From positions 1-64,000 of the forward strand of contig NZ_JAFAGT010000021.1 of the NCBI RefSeq assembly GCF_019237615.1: DNA of 64,000 nucleotides, read 5' to 3'. Shown in pieces: positions 1 through 8,486 of this stretch. The number at the start of each line of letters is the position of its first letter. The first letter of the stretch is position 1. The translations under genes were made by a program, and so were the position numbers. The notes under the pieces are model-generated. The model saw only the letters and a list, made by a program, of their open reading frames with translations, was not told the origin of the DNA and did not search any database. The DNA comes from Roseateles sp. Its GTDB lineage: Bacteria > Pseudomonadota > Gammaproteobacteria > Burkholderiales > Burkholderiaceae_C.

Positions 1-2
1 GC

Positions 3-65
3 CCCTTCGATCCTCGCGCCTTCGACGTCGACGAGATCAACGCCCGGTTCAACGCCCGCGAGTGA
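3..65 (+). CDS. C-terminal end of a truncated unknown gene
   Basis: An open frame enters the window from the left and ends at a TGA at 63-65. The visible 20 residues end in DEINARFNARE, a charged helical tail. Too little is present to name a family. It lies on the plus strand and faces the fic gene, whose 3' end is at 437, so the two are convergent. Coding status is inferred only from the clean frame and codon use. Confidence 0.4.
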   Translation, partial: PFDPRAFDVDEINARFNARE

Positions 66-436
66 GCGCGTCAACAACGGCCGTCACCGGACTATTACGA
101 CAGGACGGCAAGGCGATCCGCAATATCGACTTGGCGAGCAGGAGTCAGCAGGCGCCCAACAAGTGAAGTGGTTGCAGGCGCTTCGGGGGCGCCGATTCTG
201 GGCAGTGATGCTCGCGCACCCAATGTCCGTCCGTGAAGTCAGGCTCGCCGTCGGCAGCGCTCATGGTGCAGGCAAAGGCACGTCCGAGCCGAAGTCGGGC
301 CATCGCATGCGAGGGTCAGCCCGACGAGAGTCGATCAACTGCTGATCATTCGCGCGCCGTCGCGAGCCGCATAGGAGCATGGCGGCCGGTTGCTTGACGC
401 CTGAATGTCCATGTGCCCTGTGCCTGGTGGCTCCTG
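66..436. other. Gene-free stretch
   Basis: About 370 bases between the end of the truncated gene and the 3' end of fic. A 60-codon plus-strand frame at 163-345 has no recognisable domain, no convincing ribosome binding site and composition like spacer DNA. I see no terminator hairpin with a U-tract. It may be relic sequence of the same accessory island. Confidence 0.4.
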
Positions 437-1744
437 TCAGGTTTTCGAGCGCGTCCGACCGAACAGCGCGGGCGCCATTTCAGCGTGGGCCGCTTCTGGC
501 TCCGCATCCTTTTGAGCCTCTGGCCATAGGTCGGGAAAGTAAAACTGGAGCGCACGACGCGGAATGGCAAACCGCACCTTGCCATACGCTGAATCCGTAT
601 TTAGGTAGCCCTGTTTGAGTAGCGAGGACAGCAGGTCGGTGGCAACGCGGTCACCAAGGCCGGTCATTGTCTTGAAGTCCGCGCGTGCAAGCTCTGTTTG
701 GGTGGCGAACAAGTAGTGAAGCGGCTTCAGCGCTTCTCGGCGCACGCCTGCCTTCATTACTGACTCCTCATAGGTCAGCGCGGCTTCTATGCGTCCTTGC
801 ATCCCCTCGACGTTCAGCATGCTCGCCATGAAGTCGGCTTGGTCGATGCACATCTCCAGCGCGTAGGTCGTCCACTCGATCAAGCCAGCCTCAGTCAAAT
901 TCCCGCGGCCATCCAGGTCGCCGCGTCGATGCTCATCCGCTGCTTGGAGCAATGCCTTGTACTTCGTCTCTGTGCGAGCAAAACCCCGTAGTGGTGACCA
1001 CAAGCCGTGTGTAAGGCCTGCGGCGTGCAATACGAGGTGGGTATGCAGGCGGGCGACACGTCCGTTGCCATCTAGGAATGGATGTATCCACGCCAGGCGG
1101 TGGTGCGACGCCATCGCAGCAACAACAGTCGCCTCTCCACGCCTTGTACGACCGTAAACCTGCCCCCAGCGCTCGATGAAGCGAGGCACAGCCCCGAATG
1201 CGGGCGCCTCATGCCGCCCTACGGCGACCTGGCGCTCTCGCACTTGGCCGGGAACCATCTGGGACCCGTCGGAGAGCGTTAGGTCCTCAGGTCTAAGGCC
1301 GGCAAAGAGTCGCTCGTGCAGCCACTTCAGTGCTTCTTCCGAGTACAGGCTCTGTACCGCCTCAGCGCTGACGGCGCCGAGTTGTTCCTCGCAGTGCTTT
1401 TCGGTTTCGATGTGAGCAACCGCTAGCCGCTGCTTCCGCGCGACGTCAGCGTTGGCTGAGAAGTCCTGCTGAAGGGCTCGCTCGATGTCCGCTGGACGAG
1501 TGTGCTCCCCTTCGATGCGGTTGGTGTAGTACGAATTCATGCTGCGCAGCAGCGCACGCAGATCCCCGTGAACATTAGGTCCGGTCTGAGTACCGAGTGC
1601 TGTGGCAGCCCTCGTGAGGTCGCTAGCGAGCTCTAGAAGAGGTTCGAGCTGCTCCTGCCGTGGCATCAAAGGTTCGAACTGATGCGGCTGGTCGTACTGC
1701 AAGATCTTCTGCGCATCCATCTGCGAGATTGTATGCGCCCTCAT
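437..1744 (-). CDS. Fic family AMP-transferase (class II autoinhibited)
   Basis: Predicted Fic-domain protein of 435 residues. Such enzymes transfer AMP or related groups to hydroxyl side chains of target proteins. The catalytic signature HPFLDGNGRVAR lies at residues 221-232 with the catalytic His and anion-binding loop intact. An N-terminal inhibitory motif of the (S/T)xxxE(G/N) type, TNRIEG, is at about 74-79, which places it among self-inhibited class II Fic proteins that need no separate antitoxin. The C-terminal part (about 335-410) looks like a winged helix. The start is awkward: AGGAGG directly abuts the ATG, and a 12-codon upstream frame overlaps it by ATGA. It sits beside remnants of other toxin-antitoxin genes. 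The target is unknown. Confidence 0.9.
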   Translation of the reverse strand: MRAHTISQMDAQKILQYDQPHQFEPLMPRQEQLEPLLELASDLTRAATALGTQTGPNVHGDLRALLRSMNSYYTNRIEGEHTRPADIERALQQDFSANADVARKQRLAVAHIETEKHCEEQLGAVSAEAVQSLYSEEALKWLHERLFAGLRPEDLTLSDGSQMVPGQVRERQVAVGRHEAPAFGAVPRFIERWGQVYGRTRRGEATVVAAMASHHRLAWIHPFLDGNGRVARLHTHLVLHAAGLTHGLWSPLRGFARTETKYKALLQAADEHRRGDLDGRGNLTEAGLIEWTTYALEMCIDQADFMASMLNVEGMQGRIEAALTYEESVMKAGVRREALKPLHYLFATQTELARADFKTMTGLGDRVATDLLSSLLKQGYLNTDSAYGKVRFAIPRRALQFYFPDLWPEAQKDAEPEAAHAEMAPALFGRTRSKT

Positions 1745-1779
1745 CCTCCTATGAAAACTCTTATCTTCTTCCTCTTCAT
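1741..1779 (-). other. 12-codon upstream mini-ORF overlapping the fic start
   Basis: On the minus strand an ATG at 1777-1779 opens a 12-residue lysine-rich frame (MKRKKIRVFIGG) that stops at TGA 1741-1743, overlapping the fic ATG (1742-1744) as ATGA. The sequence CATCTGCGAGAT (plus strand) occurs both around this mini-ORF start and again inside the fic 5' end, so the region carries a short direct duplication. The strong AGGAGG (1745-1750 complement) is too close to the fic ATG for normal initiation, so coupled re-initiation is possible. No Shine-Dalgarno precedes the mini-ORF itself. Confidence 0.3.
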
Positions 1780-1882
1780 CTGCGAGATATCACGCTTGTT
1801 ATGCCTCTTCTAGGCATCACACTTGTTACTCGAATCAGCCCTCCTAGTGCGCCAACCCCCTTCTTAGGGACCTCGGGAAGGG

Positions 1883-2020
1883 TCAAAGTTGCCTACTTCT
1901 CCTCTCTGAGAGGTTGGATAGCGTGCCCCTGTCCCCCATCATCGCGAACACAGGCGTCTCGAAGATCGCTCGTGCGATGTCCAGCAGCAGCTGGACGGTT
2001 CGAACGTAGGCGTCGTTCAT
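1883..2020 (-). pseudogene. AbiEii-like nucleotidyltransferase toxin, N-terminal remnant
   Basis: A 45-residue frame beginning MNDAYVRTVQLLLDIA resembles the start of AbiEii-family nucleotidyltransferase toxins, whose opening typically runs YxxTVRLLLxxAPxVFxxPxFALKGGTAxNLF. Here the GGTA active-site entry has degenerated (FAMMGDRGTLSNL) and a stop follows, so the catalytic domain is absent. Its ATG overlaps by ATGA the stop (2017-2019) of an upstream frame ending SGERLNLKRPT, reminiscent of coupled antitoxin-toxin gene pairs. The family call rests on remembered consensus; a profile search would settle it. Confidence 0.5.
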
Positions 2021-2129
2021 GTCGGCCGCTTCAGATTGAGCCGCTCGCCGGACTTGGTGGTGGACAGCCGCAGCGTCATGCCCTGCACCACAACCGCGAT
2101 CGTCGAACTCGGTGCCGGCTCTGAGCGCG

Positions 2130-2296
<167 letters not shown>

Positions 2297-2300
<4 letters not shown>

Positions 2301-2654
2301 TTCGCGCTCTCACGCTTGATGGCCGCGGCAGTACGTCTGGACTTCGGCGGGGAGTCCATCTGGAGATCCTGCAGCTTCCTCCCGACCCGATCGTCGGCTG
2401 CCACCGCGTCGATATCCTTGTCCAAGCCGAGCACCGCAAGCACCCCGCAGATACGTGCCAAGCGTTGCACCGGGATCTCCGGCTTCGACGTTGTACAGCG
2501 AGGTGCGGGAAATGCCTGCTCGCTGCGCCACCGTTGTGGTGGTCAGCTTGCGGCGCAACCGGGCAAGACGCACGCGCTCACCCAGCGCAGCGAGCATGCG
2601 CTGCTCCTGGCGGAATATGACGGGAGGTCTGCTGGGCATTGGCTCGACCGGCAT
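2297..2654 (-). pseudogene. XRE-type HTH antitoxin (HipB-like), frameshifted
   Basis: The N-terminal frame carries a clear Xre/Cro helix-turn-helix (ARLRRKLTTTTVAQRAGIS) and reads to GTYLR. The expected continuation (VLAVLGLDKDIDAVAADD, then GRKLQDLQMDSPP) lies in the next frame and runs to TGA at 2297-2299. The frames are separated by one extra G in a four-G run (CCCC at 2443-2446, plus strand). Restoring it gives an antitoxin of about 114-119 residues whose stop overlaps the HipA start as ATGA. Start candidates are the ATGs at 2654 and 2639. It is either an inactivated antitoxin or a homopolymer sequencing error. Confidence 0.8.
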
Positions 2655-2703
2655 AGACAAAACGTTCACCATTACGGACAAGAAGAAATGCTTTTGTCCA
2701 TAG
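2652..2703. promoter_or_regulatory. Inverted-repeat operator candidate upstream of the HTH antitoxin
   Basis: CATAGACAAAA (2652-2662) and TTTTGTCCATAG (2692-2703) form an imperfect inverted repeat, with a further GGACAA half-site inside (2676-2681). The block covers the start region of the HTH antitoxin gene. HipB-type antitoxins autoregulate by binding inverted repeats at their own promoter, so this is a plausible operator. It is an AT-rich patch in otherwise GC-rich DNA. Function is inferred. Confidence 0.45.
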
Positions 2704-2942
2704 TGGTGATGCGCGCAGGCTGCCTCAAAGAGGAACGCTTTCGAGGCCAGGGCGGCGGACCGCCCCAAAGCTTCACAGTTTCTCGTCAGAGCCTTGCCTC
2801 TGTCCCGGCCATGCTGAAGCATGGCTCTACGGGAGAGCGGCACGAGCGGGACGTGAACCCATTGCCACGGCCACCCACCGCTCTCAATCACAGCTCAAAT
2901 CGCGGGCCATCCCAGCCTCGCCTGGCACCGCCGGCGGCGGCC

Positions 2943-3842
2943 TCACATGAAGCCAGGATTGCGCGGCAGATAGCGCGCCCAGTCACCGCAGTCGCGATCG
3001 GCCATCAGCACCATGGGGAGCATGAAGCGCAGGCCCTGGTCGGCCGCGATCGCGAGTGCATCGCTCGCACCGGGGACGAACACGGAAATCCACGGCGCAT
3101 CGCCCGCGACCGCCAGCGCCAGCGCCGTCCGGAAGGCCGCGGGCATGGCCCCGGCGTGCAGCACGGCCAGCGGGCCCACATGTCCCGTGCTGTCGACATA
3201 CGCATAGCCCACCCGCTCGCCGCCCTCCTCGAGGAACACGCCCGTCATCGCCACATCGCTCAGCAGGTAGCGGTGATGCTTCTCCCGTCCAACGCTCAGC
3301 GTCGCGAGGTCCAGTTGTCGCAACGTCTCGAGGTCGGCCGTCGTCGCCCGGATAGGGCTGGTGCGGAGCGTCGGGTCCCAGGCCCGGCGCGCCATTGCCC
3401 CGCGCTCGGCGCCGCACAGGTGGATGACCTGGCGTGGCAACAGGCCGTGCCGGACATACAGCCCCTGTGACGCGACATTGAACGCAAAGGTGATCAGGCC
3501 CTTGGTTGCCGCGCCGGCCTCGCGGGCATGCTGGAGGGCGCGGTCCAGCAGCTCGTTGCCGATGCCATCGCCCTGGCGCTCGGGAGCGACGAACAGCTCC
3601 GCAAGAAACCAGAGCCGATCGCAGGTCCAGCTCTGCGCGAAGCCGACCATTTCGCCGCCGTCCTCGGCCAGCCAGGTACCGCGCGCGTCGTCCCGCAGGC
3701 AGAAGGCCTGGAAGTTCGGCGGACGCACCCGGGCTATCGGCCCGAAGCCGTGGCGGGAGGTCAGGTCGTTGATGCTGCGAACGACCAGCTCCTGGGCACG
3801 CGCCAGATCGTCGGCGCGCGCAGGTCGCACGACATGCGGCAT
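2943..3842 (-). CDS. Double-GNAT-domain acetyltransferase
   Basis: A 299-residue protein with two GNAT folds in tandem. The N-terminal half has a typical acetyl-CoA pyrophosphate loop region (LFVAPERQGDGIGNELLDRAL) at about 93-113 and the NxxSQGLYxRHG motif that follows in active GNATs. The C-terminal half has the strand pattern of a second, more divergent GNAT without a clear loop. Substrate is unknown. I chose ATG 3840-3842 because GNAT homology begins at once (HVVRPARADDLAR); longer upstream starts add low-complexity arginine-rich sequence. It stands alone, with about 110 bases to the next gene on the same strand. Confidence 0.8.
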   Translation of the reverse strand: MPHVVRPARADDLARAQELVVRSINDLTSRHGFGPIARVRPPNFQAFCLRDDARGTWLAEDGGEMVGFAQSWTCDRLWFLAELFVAPERQGDGIGNELLDRALQHAREAGAATKGLITFAFNVASQGLYVRHGLLPRQVIHLCGAERGAMARRAWDPTLRTSPIRATTADLETLRQLDLATLSVGREKHHRYLLSDVAMTGVFLEEGGERVGYAYVDSTGHVGPLAVLHAGAMPAAFRTALALAVAGDAPWISVFVPGASDALAIAADQGLRFMLPMVLMADRDCGDWARYLPRNPGFM

Positions 3843-3955
3843 GGCACCAGCTCCGAAGCGGGGGCCTGCGTTGTATAGCAGAAGGCCTTGCCGGAGCCAA
3901 ATTCGCGGCCCGCGGCGTTCATGGGCCGATGCCGGCATTGGCGCCGGAGCCCCCG

Positions 3956-6900
3956 TCAATGGCGCTTGGGCACCTCGTCGTGTACGGACGCGCCGGCCTC
4001 CGAGACCTTGGCTGCCAGCTCGTAGTCGCGCAGCCAGCCCTGGAACTCGGCGGCCGGCATGGGTCTCGCGATGAAGTAGCCCTGCGCATAGTCGCAACCC
4101 AGCCGCACCAGCTGATCCCAGTGATCCGCGGTTTCTATGCCCTCTGCGACGATGCGGCGCCCGAGGTCATGTACCAGGTCTATGGTCGACCGCACGATGG
4201 TGGCCGAGTCCCTGCTGGTCAGCATGTCGCGAACGAAGGACTGGTCGATCTTGATGTAGTCCACCGGCAGGCGCTGCAGATAGCTCAGCGACGAGTAGCC
4301 GGTGCCGAAGTCGTCCAGGTAGAGCGGGATGCCCATGTCGCGCAGGTTACGCAGCACATGCAGTGCGAACTCGGCGTCCTCCATCACCGCGCTTTCCGTG
4401 ATCTCCAGCTCCAGCGTGCCCCGCGGCGCCGCGAACTCCGCCAGCAGGCGCCGAATCTGTTCCTGCAGTTCCACGTCCCTCAGGTTGCGGGCCGAGAGAT
4501 TCACCGCGATCGGCAACGCGCCGCCCTCGATGGCCCAGGCCCGGTTCTGTTGCAGCACCGCCCTGATCATCCACTCCGTCAGGGGCCGGATCAGGCCCGT
4601 GTGCTCGGCCAGCTCGATAAACTCCTGCGGCGAAACCATGCCGCGCATGGGATGCTGCCAGCGCACCAGGGCCTCGGCCCCGCAGACGCGGCCGCTGAAC
4701 AGCTCGACCTTGGGCTGCAGGTAGAGCCGGAGCTGGTCCTCCTCGATCGCACGGCGCAGCTCCGACGCCATGCTGAGCCGGCCCGGCTGCTCGGCCCCCC
4801 TGACGGGGTCAAAGATGGTCTGGCGCAGCCCGCGCTGCCGCGCCTGCTGGACCGCAATGTCCATGTGGCGGAAGAAGTCATGTGGCGTGGCGCCATGCTC
4901 CGGGAACAGCGCAACGCCGGTCTTGGAGGACACGTCGAGCGGAATGTCCGCGATCTGGAAGGGCTCGGACAGCACGTCGGCGACGCGGCGCGCGAACGTC
5001 GTCGCCGCGGTCCGGTCGCTGTCGGAGATCAGGATCGCGAACTCGTCGCCACGCAGCCGCGCGACCAGCGCCGGCTCGGGAGCGACGGCCCGCAACCTGG
5101 CGCCAAATTCACGCAGCATCTGGTCGCCCTGCTTGAAGCCGAGCGCGTCGTTGACCTCGCGCAGCCGGTCGATGTTGATCTGCAGCGCCGCAAACGGCTG
5201 CTGGGTCAGCTGGCTCCTCTCGATCGCCGCGCGCAGGCCCTCGGCGAATTGGGCTTCGTTGGGCAGCCCGGTCAGCGCGTCGAAGTAAGTCAGGCGGTAC
5301 AAGGCCTCCCGGTCTTGCTCCTGCTGGGTCTGCGACCTGAGCGTGGCGATGCCGAAAGCCAGGTCGTCGGCCGACTCGGTCAGCAGGATCGCCTCGTCGG
5401 CATCGAAGACCTCCGGCTCGACGTCGTAGATGGCCAGCGCCCCGACGACGCGGCCGTCCACCCGCAACGGGCAGGCCAGCGCCGACCGCTGCCCGCCGAG
5501 GTGCCGCCGCCATGCCCCGTACTTCGGGCTGGAGGCCATGTCGCCGACGACGGTGACCTCATCGTTGCGCACCGAGTGCGCCGCGGCGCCGCCGCTGAAC
5601 TCGCCCTCGCGCCAGCTGACGCGCAGCAGCCGCAGCGCAGCCAGCCCTCCCGGGTAGCCGCGCTCGGCCATGGGCATCAGCGTGCCAAACGCGTCGTCAT
5701 GGCGGAACCAGACAATGGCCATGCCATAGCCTCCAGTGGAGACGATGGCCTCGCACATTCCGTCCAGCAGCTCGGCCTCGGTGACAGCCCGCAACATGGT
5801 CCGGTTGCCCGCGCTGAGCGTGTGCAGCGCGCGCGTCGTGCGCTCGAGCTCGCGCACGCGCTGGGCGAGCTCGCCGTTCAGCGACTGGATATGCGCCTCC
5901 GAGCGCTTGCGTTCCGTGATGTCGGAGCCCAGCACGTAGTAGCCGCTGACCTTCCCATCGACGTCGCGCTGCGGCACATAGCTGATGACCTGCCAGACGT
6001 CCGGGAAGGGCTGCCAGTCGTAGGTCTGCGGCTCGCCCTGCAGCACCCGCTTGATCATGGGTTCGGCGATGGCATAGCGCGCTTCGCCGAGCACCTCGCA
6101 GACGGTGCGGCCGACGATGCTGCCCCCCTGGGACGCGAAGCGATCCTCGTACTGCTTGTTGACGTAGACGTAGCGCTGCTGCGCGTCGACATAGGCGATC
6201 ATGGCCGGCACATTGCTGGTGACGCTGCGCAGATGTGCCTCGCTCTGGCGCAGTTGCTCCGTGCGCTCGTCCACCCGCGCGGTCAGCAACCGGTTCTGCG
6301 CCTCGATGCCAAGCTTGGCACGTCGCTCCAACGTCACGTCCCGAAACGCCAGGACCATGCCGCGGATGTGCCCCAGCAGATCTTGCTTGGGCGTGGCTGA
6401 ATAGGCGATCTGGTGCTCGCTGCCGTCGCGCGCCAGCAGCAGGAGATCACTCTCCGCGTTCTGTGGCTCGCCACTGGCCATGACCGCGGGCAGCGGCCCG
6501 GGCAGCGGCACATGGTTGGTCCCGCTGCGCAGCGCAAACACCGCGTCAACATGCCGGCCAATGGCATCGGCGGCGGTCCAGCCGGTCATGCGCTCCGCCG
6601 CCGGATTGATGCGCGTGACCCTGCCATCGACATCGGTCGTCATGACGCCATCAGCGATGCAGCGCAGCGTGATGGCGAGCCGCCCCTCACTGTCCTCGAG
6701 CTGCTGGCTGCTCGCATCGAGGCGCTTGAGCTGCCTGCGGATCAGTCCATAGGTGGCCGCCAGCATGGCAAGCCACGCGCCGACCATCGCTCCGCCCACC
6801 ACGTTCAGCAGGCGGCCCTTCTCCTGTCCATTGGAGATCAGCAACTCGAGCCGGTGGCTCTCATCCTCCTCCATGGCATCCAGCAGGCGATGAGCGCGCA

Positions 6901-7357
6901 GGCGGGTCTCCTGAAGGGGAGCGCTGGCGACATAGGCGTCAGCCACCGCGCGGCCCTCGAAGGCGCGCAGCACCTCGATCTGGCGCGACATCGCCAGCCG
7001 CTGCGCCAGCACCGCGCGCAACTCCTGCCAGCGAGCCTGCTGCGCCGCGTTGTCGACCGTCCACTGCCCGATCTCGTCGAGGGACTGCTCGCGCCTGGCG
7101 ATGGCGAGATCGCGCGCCTGCAGATGCTCCGGGGCGGCCGTGATGCGGAAGCTCTGCGTGCTCAGCTCGATCTGCAGCGTGGCCGAGCGGGTATAGGCCA
7201 GGCCGTGCATCACCTTCTGAGTCCGCACGACCTGCCGCGCCGCTTCGGCGGCTTCGTTGGCCAGGTGCCAGATGACGAAGGACAGCCCAGCCACCATCGC
7301 GATGGCCAAGGCGAACGCGAAGCGAACCTGGCTCTCGAAGCTTGTGGTCTGTTGCAC
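3956..7357 (-). CDS. PAS-PAS-GAF-GGDEF-EAL c-di-GMP signalling protein
   Basis: An 1133-residue membrane sensor. Two membrane helices (about 13-31 and 183-207) bracket a helical CHASE3-like periplasmic region; PAS domains lie at about 220-340 and 375-490 and a GAF-like domain at about 515-670. The GGDEF domain is atypical: its signature reads RGDEF (from 769), lacking the first Gly. The EAL phosphodiesterase domain looks complete: EALVRW (895), Asn 953, Glu 988, DDFGTGYS (1015-1022), Lys 1036, Glu 1072 and Gln 1092. I infer it mainly hydrolyses c-di-GMP in response to a periplasmic or cytoplasmic cue. Monocistronic by context. Confidence 0.92.
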   Translation of the reverse strand: MQQTTSFESQVRFAFALAIAMVAGLSFVIWHLANEAAEAARQVVRTQKVMHGLAYTRSATLQIELSTQSFRITAAPEHLQARDLAIARREQSLDEIGQWTVDNAAQQARWQELRAVLAQRLAMSRQIEVLRAFEGRAVADAYVASAPLQETRLRAHRLLDAMEEDESHRLELLISNGQEKGRLLNVVGGAMVGAWLAMLAATYGLIRRQLKRLDASSQQLEDSEGRLAITLRCIADGVMTTDVDGRVTRINPAAERMTGWTAADAIGRHVDAVFALRSGTNHVPLPGPLPAVMASGEPQNAESDLLLLARDGSEHQIAYSATPKQDLLGHIRGMVLAFRDVTLERRAKLGIEAQNRLLTARVDERTEQLRQSEAHLRSVTSNVPAMIAYVDAQQRYVYVNKQYEDRFASQGGSIVGRTVCEVLGEARYAIAEPMIKRVLQGEPQTYDWQPFPDVWQVISYVPQRDVDGKVSGYYVLGSDITERKRSEAHIQSLNGELAQRVRELERTTRALHTLSAGNRTMLRAVTEAELLDGMCEAIVSTGGYGMAIVWFRHDDAFGTLMPMAERGYPGGLAALRLLRVSWREGEFSGGAAAHSVRNDEVTVVGDMASSPKYGAWRRHLGGQRSALACPLRVDGRVVGALAIYDVEPEVFDADEAILLTESADDLAFGIATLRSQTQQEQDREALYRLTYFDALTGLPNEAQFAEGLRAAIERSQLTQQPFAALQINIDRLREVNDALGFKQGDQMLREFGARLRAVAPEPALVARLRGDEFAILISDSDRTAATTFARRVADVLSEPFQIADIPLDVSSKTGVALFPEHGATPHDFFRHMDIAVQQARQRGLRQTIFDPVRGAEQPGRLSMASELRRAIEEDQLRLYLQPKVELFSGRVCGAEALVRWQHPMRGMVSPQEFIELAEHTGLIRPLTEWMIRAVLQQNRAWAIEGGALPIAVNLSARNLRDVELQEQIRRLLAEFAAPRGTLELEITESAVMEDAEFALHVLRNLRDMGIPLYLDDFGTGYSSLSYLQRLPVDYIKIDQSFVRDMLTSRDSATIVRSTIDLVHDLGRRIVAEGIETADHWDQLVRLGCDYAQGYFIARPMPAAEFQGWLRDYELAAKVSEAGASVHDEVPKRH

Positions 7358-7499
7358 GCTCCCCCCTTAGGCAGCGGCGGCGGCGCCCTTCCGGTCGACC
7401 GCCTCGTTCGGGAAGCGATTATTCGCCTCAGCCGGCCTTGCGTTCAACTGCCGCAGCAAACTGTGGCCGGCGCGCGCCACGCCTGGCCACGTCGGGGCC

Positions 7500-8390
7500 T
7501 CAGGCGCCGACGTGGCGCGACAGCCCCTCCACCAGGGCCTCGAAGACGACCCGACAGGCCGTGTTCTGGCGCAGGTCCTCGTGCATGGCGATCCAGGTCT
7601 CCAGCGGCCAGCAAAACTGGGCCGCCAGCACGCGCTCCAGCACCGGCTCGCGCCTTGCCAGCACCGCCTGGCAGATGCCTATGCCGGCACCGGCGCGCAG
7701 CAGCGCGAGCTGGGCCAGGTCCGAATCGCTGCGCAGCGCAAAGCTGTCGCGGCCAAGGCCGCCAAGGCGCTTGACGCCCATGCGGATGAAGGGCGTCGGT
7801 GTGTCGAAGCCGATCAGCGCGTGGCCGCGCAGCTCGGCCAGCGTCGCCGGCCGGCCGTGGCGGTCCAGATAGTCGGGCCGTGCATGCAGGCCCAGCTCGA
7901 TGCTGCCGATGCGCCGGGCCACCAGTTGGCCCTGCTCGGGCGCCGTCATGCGCACGGCGATGTCGGCCTCGCGGCGCAGCAGATCCTGCAGCTGGTTGCT
8001 CAACGCCAGCTCCAGCACCAGGCCCGGGTGGCGCTCGCGCAGCCCGGCCAGCACGCCGGCCAGCACCTCCACGCCTATGACCTCGCTGGCCGTCACGCGC
8101 ACCGTGCCGCAGACCTCGTCGCCGCGCGCCGTCGCCGCCCGCTGCAGCGCCGCGGCGGCGGCCTCCATCTGCTCGGCATGGCCGCGCAGCGCCAGCGCCG
8201 CATCGGTGGCCAGCAGGCCGGTCGGCGAGCGGGTGAACAGCGGCTGGCCCAACGCCTGCTCCAGCGCGGCGACATGGCGGCCGACAGTCGGCTGGGTCAG
8301 TCCCAGCACCCGCGCGGCACCCGACAGGGAGCCCTCTCGCAGCACGCCGAGGAAGGTGTGCAGCAGCTCCCAGGGCAGCGTCGATGTCAT
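7500..8390 (-). CDS. LysR-type transcriptional regulator
   Basis: A 296-residue LysR-type regulator. The N-terminal winged HTH (about 8-65) has the usual pattern with LTQPTVGRHVAALEQALGQPLF; a periplasmic-binding-like effector domain follows. It is divergent from the epimerase-like gene at 8487, the classical arrangement in which the LysR protein controls both itself and its neighbour. A palindrome overlapping its own start codon (8389-8402) could be the autoregulatory site. The effector is unknown. Confidence 0.9.
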   Translation of the reverse strand: MTSTLPWELLHTFLGVLREGSLSGAARVLGLTQPTVGRHVAALEQALGQPLFTRSPTGLLATDAALALRGHAEQMEAAAAALQRAATARGDEVCGTVRVTASEVIGVEVLAGVLAGLRERHPGLVLELALSNQLQDLLRREADIAVRMTAPEQGQLVARRIGSIELGLHARPDYLDRHGRPATLAELRGHALIGFDTPTPFIRMGVKRLGGLGRDSFALRSDSDLAQLALLRAGAGIGICQAVLARREPVLERVLAAQFCWPLETWIAMHEDLRQNTACRVVFEALVEGLSRHVGA

Positions 8391-8402
8391 ACACAAATGT
8401 AT
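8389..8402. promoter_or_regulatory. Candidate LysR-type operator (ATACA-N4-TGTAT)
   Basis: A perfect 5-bp inverted repeat, ATACA CAAA TGTAT, overlaps the start codon of the LysR gene in the divergent control region shared with the epimerase gene. It fits the loose T-N11-A rule for LysR sites with interrupted dyad symmetry. The role is inferred from position and symmetry only. Confidence 0.45.
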
Positions 8403-8486
8403 AGCTGCACCGCCATCTTTGGCAATTCTCAAATAGGTCGCTGGTTTCCAGAATGACGGCCATCGACAACGAACTGGAGTGCAGCG

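Noticed and set aside
3929-6400. Plus-strand open frame of 823 codons opposite the GGDEF-EAL gene
   Set aside because: Antisense shadow with no motif; the minus-strand EAL residues are all in place.
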